Below, piece by piece: positions 1 through 7,454 of a stretch of 18,099 nucleotides of DNA (position 1 is its first letter; every line of letters starts with the position of its first letter). The notes under the pieces were generated by a model. It made no database searches and was not told the origin of the DNA. It saw only the letters and a list, made by a program, of their open reading frames with translations. A program made the translations under genes and the position numbers. The DNA lies in assembly GCA_002472565.1 (NCBI GenBank), contig DKSK01000028.1, positions 1 to 18,099 of the forward strand, written 5' to 3'. Source of the stretch: Bacteroidales bacterium UBA7258 (GTDB lineage Bacteria; Bacteroidota; Bacteroidia; Bacteroidales; UBA932).

Positions 1-1
1 A

Positions 2-85
2 CGCCCCTGCCATGAAACCGACGAGCGCTTCCGCCGTGAAACCGACAAATTGACAAAATTATGGAAAAAGGAAAACTATATCTGA
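2..85 (+). CDS. possible 3' end of an upstream gene (partial)
   Basis: An open frame enters from the left edge and stops at 83-85, giving about 27 residues that end in charged sequence (RFRRETDKLTKLWKKENYI). It would overlap the first 25 bases of the following methyltransferase, as often happens in tightly packed operons. A second frame ending at 51-53 is also open but looks less protein-like. I do not recognise either and cannot tell which, if either, is real. Confidence 0.3.
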   Translation, partial: RPCHETDERFRRETDKLTKLWKKENYI

Positions 86-783
86 TTCCCTCGCCCCTTG
101 GCGACTATGACCCAAAGCTGGTGATGCCCCAGGCCGTCCTCGACCTCCTGCCCCATATCCACACCTACGTCGTAGAAGAAGTCCGCACAGCACGCCGTTA
201 CCTGAGCGTCGCCGGACTCAAAGGCCAAATCGAAGGCCTGGACTTTCATGAACTCAACGAACACACCGACCCGCGCGACATCGAAGCCTTCGCCGTCCTC
301 TTCGACAACGGGAATGACGTCGGCCTCATCACCGAAGCCGGCCTACCGGCCGTGGCCGACCCGGGCGCCCTTCTCGTAGCCCTATGTCATAGAATCGGAG
401 TGAAAGTAGTTCCTTGCGTCGGCCCTTCAAGCCTGATGATGGCCCTCATGGGCTCAGGCCTCAACGGCCAGAGCTTCGCTTTCTGCGGCTATCTTCCCGC
501 CAAAACTGAAGAGCGCCGCGGCGCGCTCCGCAACATCGAAAAACGCTCGGCACAGCTGCACCAGACAGAAATTTTCATCGAGACCCCCTACCGCAACGAT
601 GCCCTGCTGTGCGACGCCGTCAAAATCCTCGCGCCCAAGACCAGACTGACCATCGCCGTGGACATTACCCTTCCTGACGAGACCATTCTGACCCAAAGCG
701 TAGCACAATGGCGCAGCCTCCTCGCCTCATCAAACCAGCCCCTCATAGGGAAACGTCCCTGCGTCTTCCTCATACTCGCCTGA
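61..783 (+). CDS. RsmI-like SAM-dependent methyltransferase (short form)
   Basis: A tetrapyrrole-methylase-fold protein of 240 residues, related to RsmI, which 2'-O-methylates C1402 of 16S rRNA. Visible landmarks are the N-terminal YLIPSPLGDY (residues 7-16; RsmI usually has PTPIGNL), ITEAGLPAVADPG (90-102; usually DAGTPLISDPG), GPSSLMMALMGSGL (121-134), FCGYLPAK (141-148) and FIETPYR (172-178; usually ESPHR). It is about 40 residues shorter than typical RsmI and ends right after the methylase fold. The start is the ATG at 61, where the conserved strand begins. Bacteroidota often carry a short paralogue beside true RsmI, so the substrate is inferred only. It converges on mtaB, with 51 bases between the stops. 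Confidence 0.85.
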   Translation: MEKGKLYLIPSPLGDYDPKLVMPQAVLDLLPHIHTYVVEEVRTARRYLSVAGLKGQIEGLDFHELNEHTDPRDIEAFAVLFDNGNDVGLITEAGLPAVADPGALLVALCHRIGVKVVPCVGPSSLMMALMGSGLNGQSFAFCGYLPAKTEERRGALRNIEKRSAQLHQTEIFIETPYRNDALLCDAVKILAPKTRLTIAVDITLPDETILTQSVAQWRSLLASSNQPLIGKRPCVFLILA

Positions 784-834
784 GAGCCAAGCGAATCTTC
801 CGCATCATTGCCTGAGCGCCTGCTGAAATCCCGT

Positions 835-2127
835 TCAGATTACTACGTCCTGAATTGTATTAGTCAGGGCCGAATCATAGGGACGCTCAAGCCGGATGTA
901 ATTCCCCGTATATCCAAACATCAGCCCGTTCTTATCCGCTCCCTCCCAGAGCACACTCTCCCGGACGCCCTTGTTCGCGGCCACAAATTCTGCATGAAGA
1001 CTCTCACAGAGAGCCTCAAGCCTCGATACCCTCTCCGTCTTGACCCTATCCTGAACCTGGTTCCGCATGGCTGCGGCCCTAGTCCCAGGCCGGCGCGAAT
1101 AGGGGAAAATATGGATGAAGGCAGGATGAATCCTATCCCTTATAAACTCATACGAACTTTCGAAAAGATCCTCCGTCTCCCCCGGCAAGCCCGCCATGAG
1201 ATCGATTCCGAAAAAGACCTTCGGCTTTCCAGGCCCCTCCATCCGTGAACGGATATAATCTATTTTCCGAGCAAAAAAAGCTGTATCATACCGCCTTCCC
1301 ATAGCCTTGAGAAGTTCATCCGTACCATTCTGGAGCGGGATATGGAAATGAGGAAGGAACTTCGTGCCCGAAGCTATCCAGTCTACGATTTCATCCGTAA
1401 TAAGATTCGGCTCTATCGACGAAATCCTGTAACGCTCGATTCCCGGAACTTCATTAAGCGCCTGAATCAGCGATAGGAAGGTTTCTCCGGTGGTACGGCC
1501 GAAATCTCCGGTGTTGACTCCGGTAAGGACAATTTCTTTGACTCCGGCGGCGGCTATTTCACCGGCCTGCCTGACGGCCTCGGATATAGGAATGTTCCGG
1601 CTCTCTCCTCTGGCGTAAGGCACCGTGCAATAGGCGCAAAAATTATTGCAGCCATCCTGGACTTTCAGAAAGGAACGTGTCCGTTCTCCGGTAGAATAAG
1701 CCGGCAAAACATCCCGGGAGATTTCCCGGTATTCTTCCGCCATGCTCCTTTCCTTATAACTCTCATCGGTCTTGGCCTTCTGGCCGGCAAGAAGCCTCAG
1801 CGTCTCCGGCACGACCCTCTGCTTCTCCTTTGCCCCGAAGACCAGGCTCACCCCATCGATAGCCTTGATCTCATCGCGCCTGAGCTCCGCATAGCAGCCG
1901 GTCACGATAACGGCGGCCTCGGGAGCCTGCCTGTGGCAGCGGCGAATGACTCCTCTGCATTTCATGTCAGAATGCTGGGTCACGCTGCACGTATTGACTA
2001 GATAGGCGTCGGCCTTTTCCTCGAAGGGAACAACCTCCAGCCCAGCCTCCCGGAAGCCTCTCTCATAGGTAGAGGTTTCGGCATAATTCAGCTTGCAGCC
2101 AAGGGTGTAAAATGCTATTTTCGGCAT
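835..2127 (-). CDS. mtaB: tRNA t6A37 methylthiotransferase MtaB
   Basis: A radical-SAM methylthiotransferase of 430 residues. The family converts t6A at position 37 of ANN-decoding tRNAs to ms2t6A in the cytoplasm. The N-terminal UPF0004 domain shows the three cluster cysteines C11 (FYTLGCKLN), C47 (VNTCSVT) and C78 (VTGCYAE). The radical-SAM CxxxCxxC motif is C160-C164-C167 (CNNFCAYC), followed by the conserved ARG. The last 60 or so residues form a short TRAM-like region. The TLGCKLN signature and overall length favour MtaB over MiaB or RimO. The start lies only 2 bases after the stop of the upstream hydrolase gene, so the two are almost certainly co-transcribed. Confidence 0.95.
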   Translation of the reverse strand: MPKIAFYTLGCKLNYAETSTYERGFREAGLEVVPFEEKADAYLVNTCSVTQHSDMKCRGVIRRCHRQAPEAAVIVTGCYAELRRDEIKAIDGVSLVFGAKEKQRVVPETLRLLAGQKAKTDESYKERSMAEEYREISRDVLPAYSTGERTRSFLKVQDGCNNFCAYCTVPYARGESRNIPISEAVRQAGEIAAAGVKEIVLTGVNTGDFGRTTGETFLSLIQALNEVPGIERYRISSIEPNLITDEIVDWIASGTKFLPHFHIPLQNGTDELLKAMGRRYDTAFFARKIDYIRSRMEGPGKPKVFFGIDLMAGLPGETEDLFESSYEFIRDRIHPAFIHIFPYSRRPGTRAAAMRNQVQDRVKTERVSRLEALCESLHAEFVAANKGVRESVLWEGADKNGLMFGYTGNYIRLERPYDSALTNTIQDVVI

Positions 2128-2129
2128 GG

Positions 2130-3137
2130 TTATTCTATTACTAAGCCATCGTAGGCCGGCATGACATCAGAACGGACTCCGCGCTCTTCGCAGAGTTTAT
2201 GGAGCTGTCCGGCGAATTCATCGTAGGTCGGGAAGGTGTGGCTGAGATGAGTCAGCCATGTATGCCTGGCTCCGATCTTGTCGGCTACATCAAGGGCTTC
2301 ATAAAGAGAAAAGTGCGAATGATGCGGTTTATATCCTACTGTGTTCAGGGTCACGTGGTCGAGGCCCTGAAGTTTTTCGTATTCAGAATCGGGAAGACGG
2401 CTCATGTCGGTGATATAGGCTATGTTGCCGAAACGGAAGCCGAGCACTGGCATCTGATCATGGAGACCTCTGATCGGAATGATAGCCGCCCTCCTTTCTC
2501 CCAACGCCTTGCGGAGGTCTGCCTCTCCCACTATACCAGCCCCTATGCCATCTCCCGTCTGCCAGGCAAGTGCTTTCTCCAGGCTGACCCCCTCCTCCGG
2601 CGCCATGATGCTTCCACCTCCAGTCGGAAGCAGACTGCCATCCGGCATCACATAGCAATAGCCCTTGTCATGGATCCATGTCAAGTCATGATGTTCCGTC
2701 CTTGCATCAATGATGAAAGGCTTCTCATCGATAAGGTGGATATGGAGAATCGGAGCACCAGGATAAAGCTTCTCGGCAAAGGCGTAGGCATATTGCAATT
2801 TCAGGCTGTCAAGGACTCTCTGCTCACAATAGACTTCCGCCGCACTCTTGTCCACATAATTCAAAGACCGGACATCGTCAAGGCCTCCTGTATGGTCACG
2901 GTGGTTATGGGTAAAGAGGATAGCGTCAAGATGGGAGACGTCCGCACGGAGCATCTGGGACCGGAAGTCCGGCCCGGCATCCACGAGAATCCTCAGCCCC
3001 GCGAAGTCCACGAGCACTGAAGAGCGGAATCGCTTGTCTCTCGGGTCCTTGGAAGTGCAGACCCCACAGTGGCAGCCGATGATCGGAACCCCCTGCGAGG
3101 TCCCCGTACCCATAAATAATAGCCTGGCTTTTTGCAT
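2130..3137 (-). CDS. PhnP-like metallo-beta-lactamase-fold hydrolase with an internal insertion
   Basis: A 335-residue MBL-fold metal hydrolase. Residues GCHCGVC (C22, C24, C27) match the structural zinc knuckle of PhnP-type cyclic phosphodiesterases. THNHRDH (H77, H79, D81, H82) is the catalytic metal motif; later ligands are probably H225 (GLHDQMP), D244 (YITD) and H297 (THLSH). The family in Bacteroidota is usually about 255 residues; here roughly 75-80 extra residues lie between PFII (141-143) and the H225 strand. I chose ATG 3137 because MQKARLLFMGTGTSQGVP begins the fold exactly; upstream codons are unrelated to the family. The substrate is unknown: a phosphodiester or nucleotide-like compound is a family-level guess. 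The gene sits 2 bases before mtaB. Confidence 0.85.
   Translation of the reverse strand: MQKARLLFMGTGTSQGVPIIGCHCGVCTSKDPRDKRFRSSVLVDFAGLRILVDAGPDFRSQMLRADVSHLDAILFTHNHRDHTGGLDDVRSLNYVDKSAAEVYCEQRVLDSLKLQYAYAFAEKLYPGAPILHIHLIDEKPFIIDARTEHHDLTWIHDKGYCYVMPDGSLLPTGGGSIMAPEEGVSLEKALAWQTGDGIGAGIVGEADLRKALGERRAAIIPIRGLHDQMPVLGFRFGNIAYITDMSRLPDSEYEKLQGLDHVTLNTVGYKPHHSHFSLYEALDVADKIGARHTWLTHLSHTFPTYDEFAGQLHKLCEERGVRSDVMPAYDGLVIE
2487..2711 (-). other. in-frame insertion segment within the MBL hydrolase
   Basis: This DNA encodes about residues 143-217 of the hydrolase. The segment separates metal motifs that in PhnP (as I recall it, HxHxDH at 76-81 and the next histidine at 143) lie about 60 residues apart, while here the gap from H82 to H225 is 143. 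It includes the glycine-rich stretch PTGGGSIMAPEEG and the helix-like ALAWQTGDGIGAGIVGE. I do not recognise it as a known domain. The boundaries are approximate, set by where familiar sequence stops and resumes. Confidence 0.55.
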
Positions 3138-3144
3138 ATCTTTG

Positions 3145-3152
3145 CAAATATA
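3145..3152 (-). promoter_or_regulatory. -7 box of the hydrolase-mtaB operon
   Basis: The minus strand reads TATATTTG, a perfect match to the Bacteroidota -7 element TAnnTTTG, ending only 7 bases before ATG 3137. No convincing TTTG element sits 19 bases upstream. If used, the transcript would be leaderless or nearly so. Confidence 0.5.
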
Positions 3153-3290
3153 GCAAAAAACAGCGCCAACTCCGCACCCGGCACCACAACTCCACGGCTC
3201 CACGGCTCCACGACAGATTTGAATCAGGGACGGGATGTGCTGGGTGGGAGGGCTGTCAGTGAACGTGACGGGCGTGATCTCTGGCGGGAC

Positions 3291-5207
3291 TCAGGTTTTG
3301 TAAGGCGGGATGGTGCCGTCGTCGATTAGGGCGCGGAGGCGTGTGAGGCAGTGGTCGTAGTTGTCGGTGGGGAGGGCGAAGCGGGAGGCGAAGTCGGTCA
3401 GTGTGTAACTTCCTTGTTTCTCGTGGAGGATGAAGTGGATTATTCGTTTGTCGAGGCTCCCGGCAGCTACATCGGCTCTGGACCCATCGGCGGAATCATC
3501 CGTGCCATAGGCTTTGGCACGGCAGATGTCGCAGGTGCCGCAGTCTGCGGAATCCTCCTGGCCGAAATAGCGCAGCAGAAAACGCGAACGGCAGAGCGAA
3601 GTCTCGGTGACATACTCCATCATGGCCTCAAGCCTCTCGTGGTAGCTTGTCCTCAGCATCTCGTAGCGCCCCCTCTGCAGCTCAATTCCCTTCGGCTCCA
3701 GCCTCCCATGATGAAGAAAAATCACATCGGCATGAGCCTGAGGAATATAAGAAATCACATGGCTGACAGAAAGTTCGTACAGCATCTGCCTCAACCTAGG
3801 CACCTGCACCCCAAGCTGAGAAGCGAAAAACTCCTCGTCTATGGGTACAGGAAATGAGAAGACCCCCTCGCAACGCCGCATGATCAGATCCAGAAGGGCG
3901 GAATCAGCCTCAGAAGGAAGCTCCACATCATAGAGTGAATCCCTTTCCACCAGGATCTTCACTCTTGTCTGCACATCGATGTCCTGGGTAAAGGTCCAAT
4001 GGTCGGTCCTTTCCAGATACTTCATGGCATAGTAGACGCTCGAGCGGTTGAGATGGAACCTCGCGCAAAATTCGTCAAGCTGGAAACGCAGCTGACGGCC
4101 CTCGCCTCCCCCATAGGGGATTCCGAAAAAGACATGAATCTTCTGATAAACGTCCTCTATGAAATCAAGAGAAGGAAAGGAAAGCTTTTCAAGACGAGAC
4201 AGACGAGAAAGGTCATATCCGTTCCACAGCTGGACGGCATAAGACCTGAGCCCGTCTCTGCCTGCACGTCCGGCCTCCTGAAAGTAGGACTCAGGCGACT
4301 CGGGCACATCGAAATGGACGACAAAACGGACGTCAGGCTTGTCTATGCCCATGCCGAATGCATTTGTACACACCATGACCCTGACCTGTCCGCTCCGCCA
4401 TGCCTCCTGTCTCTCCATCCTTGTAATGAAGCCGAGGCCGGCATGATAGAATGAGGCACTTACCCCGTTAGATTCCAGAAAGGCGGCGAGTGTTTCCGTC
4501 TTCTCCCTCGTCCTCACGTAGACGATTCCCGTTCCTGGAACTCCCCCGCAGATGGCAAGCAGCTGGCCTCTTTTATCGTTGACCTTGCGCACGATGTAGC
4601 TTAGGTTAGGCCTCTCGAAACCGCTCTTCAGGAGGAACTTTTCCTTGAAGCCAAGCTTAGTCATGATGTCATCGGCAACCTTGGGAGTCGCAGTCGCCGT
4701 AAGAGCGATTACAGGGGCATCGGCCATGGAACGCAGCTCCGCAATTCTCAGATAATCAGGCCTGAAATCATAGCCCCACTGAGAAATGCAATGAGCTTCG
4801 TCGACAACTATGAAATTTATGTTCATGACGCCGGCATAAGACCGGAAAAGGAAGGTTCCAAGCCGCTCAGGCGAGACATAAAGGAACTTGAAGTCCCCAT
4901 AGGCGGCATTATTCAAAGCCAGGTCGACTTCATGGCGGCTCATCCCTGCATGAACAGCCAAAGCCTTGATTCCTCTAGCGGCAAGATTCCTGACCTGGTC
5001 CTTCATCAGAGCGATGAGAGGAGTCACGACAATGGCGATTCCGTCCTTCATCATGGCAGGCACCTGGAAGCAGACAGACTTGCCTCCTCCCGTAGGCATG
5101 ATGGCCAGCACATCCTTCCCCCCCAAAGCGGCCTTGACGACCTCCTCCTGCATAGGCCTGAAACTTCCATAGCCCCAATATTTCTTCAGCACCTCGACCG
5201 GTTCCAT
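3291..5207 (-). CDS. recQ: ATP-dependent DNA helicase RecQ
   Basis: A 638-residue 3'-5' superfamily 2 DNA helicase acting in recombination and replication-fork repair. In order: motif 0 FRPMQ (16-20), Walker A MPTGGGKS (37-44), DEAH box VVDEAHC (134-140) running into the RecQ aromatic loop SQWGYDFRP, motif VI QEAGRAGRDG, a long winged-helix region, and a zinc-binding cluster near the end (CRSRFLLRYFG...CGTCDIC). No HRDC domain is seen; the last 50 residues are a small helical region. This layout is ordinary for Bacteroidota RecQ. An in-frame TTG at 5213 would add two residues; I prefer ATG 5207. It lies divergent from pckA and 153 bases upstream of the hydrolase gene. Confidence 0.95.
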   Translation of the reverse strand: MEPVEVLKKYWGYGSFRPMQEEVVKAALGGKDVLAIMPTGGGKSVCFQVPAMMKDGIAIVVTPLIALMKDQVRNLAARGIKALAVHAGMSRHEVDLALNNAAYGDFKFLYVSPERLGTFLFRSYAGVMNINFIVVDEAHCISQWGYDFRPDYLRIAELRSMADAPVIALTATATPKVADDIMTKLGFKEKFLLKSGFERPNLSYIVRKVNDKRGQLLAICGGVPGTGIVYVRTREKTETLAAFLESNGVSASFYHAGLGFITRMERQEAWRSGQVRVMVCTNAFGMGIDKPDVRFVVHFDVPESPESYFQEAGRAGRDGLRSYAVQLWNGYDLSRLSRLEKLSFPSLDFIEDVYQKIHVFFGIPYGGGEGRQLRFQLDEFCARFHLNRSSVYYAMKYLERTDHWTFTQDIDVQTRVKILVERDSLYDVELPSEADSALLDLIMRRCEGVFSFPVPIDEEFFASQLGVQVPRLRQMLYELSVSHVISYIPQAHADVIFLHHGRLEPKGIELQRGRYEMLRTSYHERLEAMMEYVTETSLCRSRFLLRYFGQEDSADCGTCDICRAKAYGTDDSADGSRADVAAGSLDKRIIHFILHEKQGSYTLTDFASRFALPTDNYDHCLTRLRALIDDGTIPPYKT

Positions 5208-5282
5208 GGCCAAATCGTTTAAACTAAAAATCAGGAAGCGAACTTCGTCCCTCGGCTCGCTTTTTGTTGACTAAGCCGAAGA

Positions 5283-5290
5283 CAAATTTA
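5283..5290 (-). promoter_or_regulatory. candidate -7 box for recQ
   Basis: The minus strand reads TAAATTTG, matching TAnnTTTG, about 75 bases before the recQ start. No matching TTTG lies at the usual spacing, so this is a weak call. It sits in the 194-base divergent recQ/pckA spacer. Confidence 0.3.
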
Positions 5291-5329
5291 ACAAAATATC
5301 GTTTAAGGGGCGCCACTGCCTACAAAATA

Positions 5330-5360
5330 TTTGCCACGTCCCGAAGAATTGTTAAATTTG
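5330..5360 (+). promoter_or_regulatory. pckA promoter
   Basis: TTTG at 5330-5333 is followed by exactly 19 bases and then TAAATTTG at 5353-5360, a textbook Bacteroides promoter (TTTG-N19-TAnnTTTG). It predicts transcription from about 5366 and a leader of about 35 bases before ATG 5402, with no Shine-Dalgarno sequence in it. Confidence 0.8.
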
Positions 5361-5401
5361 CAAGGATAAATAAGAAGTTCAATCCTAAAAACAATACAAT
5401 T

Positions 5402-7018
5402 ATGCCACAAATGGATTTAAGCAAGTATGGGATCAAAAACGTAAAGGAAGTACTTTACAACCCATCTTACGAGGTTCTCTTCAACGAGGAGACCAAGCCA
5501 GGCCTGACCGGATACGACAAGGCTCAGGAGACTGAACTCGGAGCCCTCAACGTTATGACCGGCGTCTATACCGGCCGCTCCCCTAAAGACAAGTTCATCG
5601 TCTACGACGACACCACCAAGGAAGGTGCACCAGGCGCGATTTGGTGGACCACCGAGGAATATCCTAACGACAACCACAAGGCATCCGTCAAGGCATGGAA
5701 CGCCTGCAAGAAGCTCGCCCAGAAGCAGCTCTCCGGCAAGAAGCTCTACGTTGTCGACGGATTCTGCGGAACCCACAAGGACACCCGCATGAAGGTCCGC
5801 TTCATCATGGAAGTCGCATGGCAGGCACATTTCGTCACCAACATGTTCATCCGTCCTAAGAACCAGGCCGAGATGGACCAGGAGCCAGATTTCGTTGTAT
5901 ACAACGCAGCCAAGGCCAAGGTTGAGAACTACAAGGAGCTCGGCCTCCGCTCCGAGACCGCAGTCCTCTTCAACGTAACCTCCAAAGAGCAGATCATCCT
6001 CAACACCTGGTACGGTGGCGAGATGAAGAAGGGTATGTTCTCCATGATGAACTACTTCCTTCCACTCAAGGGCATCGCAGCCATGCACTGCTCCGCCAAC
6101 ACCGACATGAACGGCGAGAACACCGCTATCTTCTTCGGTCTCTCCGGAACCGGCAAGACCACCCTTTCCACCGACCCTAAGCGTAAGCTCATCGGTGACG
6201 ACGAGCACGGCTGGGACAACAAGGGCGTCTTCAACTTCGAAGGCGGCTGCTATGCCAAGGTCATCAAGCTCGACAAGGATGCTGAGCCAGACATCTACAA
6301 CGCCATCCGCCGCGACGCCCTCCTCGAGAACGTAACCGTAGACGAGAACGGCAAGATCGATTTCAACGACAAGAGCGTTACCGAGAACACCCGTGTTTCC
6401 TACCCTATCTACCACATCAAGAACATCGTCCGTCCAGACTCTGAGGGCCCTGCGGCAAAGCAGGTCATCTTCCTCTCCGCAGACGCATTCGGAGTTCTTC
6501 CTCCGGTATCCATCCTTGACGCCGAGCAGACCAAGTACTACTTCCTCTCCGGCTTCACCGCCAAACTTGCCGGAACAGAGCGCGGAATCACCGAGCCTAC
6601 CCCTACCTTCTCCGCCTGCTTCGGCCAGGCCTTCCTCGAGCTTCATCCTACCAAGTACGCTGAGGAGCTCGTAAAGAAGATGAAGAAGAGCGGCGCAAAG
6701 GCATACCTCGTAAACACCGGCTGGAACGGAACCGGAAAGCGCATCTCCATCCGCGACACCCGTGGAATCATCGACGCCATCCTCAACCACAGCATCGACA
6801 CCGTCCCTACCAAGACCATCCCTTACTTCAACTTCGTAGTTCCTACGCAGCTGGAGGGAGTCGACACCCACATCCTCGATCCACGCGACACCTACGCTGA
6901 TCCGGCACAGTGGGAAGAGAAGGCAAAGGATCTCGCCGGAAGGTTCATCAAGAACTTCCACAAGTACGAGAGCAACCGCGCCGGCAAGGCCCTTGTAAAG
7001 GCAGGCCCACAGCTCTAG
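5402..7018 (+). CDS. pckA: phosphoenolpyruvate carboxykinase (ATP)
   Basis: ATP-dependent PEP carboxykinase, 538 residues, the full family length. It interconverts oxaloacetate plus ATP with PEP, CO2 and ADP; in gut Bacteroidota it often runs towards oxaloacetate as the CO2-fixing step to succinate. Visible motifs: YTGRSPKDKF (56-65), WYGGEMKKG (203-211), P-loop GLSGTGKT (246-253), and the metal-binding LIGDDEHGW (263-271). The open frame extends 46 codons further upstream, but I start at ATG 5402 because MPQMDLSKYGIKN begins the family similarity and the promoter lies inside the longer reading. Codon use is very restricted (AAG for lysine, CTC/CTT for leucine), consistent with high expression. 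It is monocistronic, bounded by its own promoter and terminator. Confidence 0.97.
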   Translation: MPQMDLSKYGIKNVKEVLYNPSYEVLFNEETKPGLTGYDKAQETELGALNVMTGVYTGRSPKDKFIVYDDTTKEGAPGAIWWTTEEYPNDNHKASVKAWNACKKLAQKQLSGKKLYVVDGFCGTHKDTRMKVRFIMEVAWQAHFVTNMFIRPKNQAEMDQEPDFVVYNAAKAKVENYKELGLRSETAVLFNVTSKEQIILNTWYGGEMKKGMFSMMNYFLPLKGIAAMHCSANTDMNGENTAIFFGLSGTGKTTLSTDPKRKLIGDDEHGWDNKGVFNFEGGCYAKVIKLDKDAEPDIYNAIRRDALLENVTVDENGKIDFNDKSVTENTRVSYPIYHIKNIVRPDSEGPAAKQVIFLSADAFGVLPPVSILDAEQTKYYFLSGFTAKLAGTERGITEPTPTFSACFGQAFLELHPTKYAEELVKKMKKSGAKAYLVNTGWNGTGKRISIRDTRGIIDAILNHSIDTVPTKTIPYFNFVVPTQLEGVDTHILDPRDTYADPAQWEEKAKDLAGRFIKNFHKYESNRAGKALVKAGPQL

Positions 7019-7061
7019 TCAATCCGCTTCAGCCCGCCTTCCTTGGCCCGCTGAACACAAG

Positions 7062-7094
7062 AAAAAAGGCGACCCCTCACGGGCCGCCTTTTTT
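7062..7094 (+). terminator. intrinsic terminator of pckA
   Basis: A GGCG-A-CCC arm pairs with GGG-C-CGCC around a CTCAC loop (one A/C mismatch). It is preceded by six A and followed by six T, so the stem extends and the element could also work on the other strand. It lies 43 bases after the pckA stop. Confidence 0.9.
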
Positions 7095-7253
7095 CATATC
7101 CAACCCCAATCAGTCTTGCAAGGCAAAGAGGCGGGCGCGAGCAAACTCCCCTGCCAGATAGTTCCTCAGAGGTAATTACGGAGCACAAAGCCTAGTCAAG
7201 GATGTCGGGGATATGGCGTTGGATTTTTCCTGTGCAGAAGGAAATTAAAAACG
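7095..7253. other. intergenic stretch with no recognised feature
   Basis: This stretch lies between the pckA terminator and the promoter of the next operon. I see no gene, RNA or repeat. A 7-base pair of inverted segments, ATCCAAC near 7099 and GTTGGAT near 7219, is too short to mean much. Confidence 0.6.
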
Positions 7254-7287
7254 TTTGAATATTATCGGCAAAAATTTCATATATTTG
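7254..7287 (+). promoter_or_regulatory. promoter of the fnl glycan operon
   Basis: TATATTTG at 7280-7287 is a perfect -7 element. TTTG at 7254-7257 could be the upstream element, though the 22-base gap is longer than the ideal 19. The predicted transcription start is about 7291-7293, leaving a leader of about 160 bases before fnlA, unusually long for this window. Confidence 0.65.
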
Positions 7288-7291
7288 CAGG

Positions 7292-7436
7292 CCAAGCGGT
7301 TGTTCCGCGATTTTTGCTGGTCACTAACTATCAAACAGGTAGAAGAAGTGGCATGGGAGATGCCCAGAGTTTCGATTCAGGGCTATGAATATAGGGCTTG
7401 CAATGGACAAGAGGACTCGTCCGAGCCACCGCTTGG
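7292..7436 (+). promoter_or_regulatory. structured leader RNA of the fnl operon (candidate attenuator or riboswitch-like element)
   Basis: Bases 7292-7305 can pair with 7423-7436: nine consecutive Watson-Crick pairs (CCAAGCGGT with ACCGCTTGG), one mismatch, then four more pairs including one G-U. This closing stem would start at the predicted 5' end of the transcript and finish 18 bases before the fnlA start. Inside it are possible local hairpins: GGCAT/ATGCC at 7350-7364 and GGAC/GTCC at 7405-7422. The 5' arm is also needed for a terminator-like hairpin at 7296-7308, so the two folds exclude each other. I could not match it from memory to a known riboswitch, JUMPstart/ops element or other RNA family. 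The pairing is read from sequence; function is inferred. Confidence 0.5.
7296..7315 (+). terminator. short terminator-like hairpin at the 5' end of the fnl leader
   Basis: GCGG (7296-7299) and CCGC (7305-7308) form a four-base-pair all-GC stem with loop TTGTT, followed by GA and five T. The stem is short for an efficient terminator. It overlaps the 5' arm of the long-range stem, so it could form only when that stem does not. Confidence 0.35.
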
Positions 7437-7454
7437 GAAAAATTAAGAACGATT

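Noticed and set aside
823..838. CTGAA/TTCAG hairpin between the methyltransferase and mtaB stops
   Set aside because: Only five mostly weak pairs, overlapping the mtaB stop and with no T-run, so not supportable as a terminator.
808..1248. A 146-codon plus-strand frame opposite the end of mtaB
   Set aside because: It lies wholly over the conserved C-terminal part of mtaB and resembles no family.
2199..3020. A 273-codon plus-strand frame opposite the hydrolase gene
   Set aside because: The minus strand carries a clear MBL-fold protein with all metal ligands; the plus frame shows no domain or promoter.
3191..3214. Tandem TCCACGGC repeat (two full copies plus a partial third)
   Set aside because: Too short and few in number to be called a functional repeat; possibly a simple slippage tract in the recQ-hydrolase spacer.
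5229..5260. Terminator-like AAGCGA...TCGCTT repeat followed by T residues in the recQ/pckA spacer
   Set aside because: The loop is 15 bases and no plus-strand gene lies upstream to terminate, so it is probably chance.
5264..5401. N-terminal extension of pckA by 46 codons
   Set aside because: The region contains the promoter TTTG-N19-TAAATTTG, and the added residues have no counterpart in the family.
5417..6961. A 514-codon open frame antisense to pckA
   Set aside because: The translation is rich in valine, glycine, leucine and glutamate with no motif. It is the mirror of the restricted codon use of a highly expressed gene.
7250..7340. Invertible promoter of the kind that phase-varies Bacteroides capsule operons
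   Set aside because: No matching pair of inverted repeats flanks the promoter, and no site-specific invertase gene is nearby.
7353..7440. Hammerhead ribozyme or cyclic-di-GMP riboswitch in the fnl leader
   Set aside because: The GGACTCGTCCGAG stretch looked suggestive, but the CTGATGA and GAAA cores of a hammerhead and the conserved c-di-GMP aptamer bases are absent.
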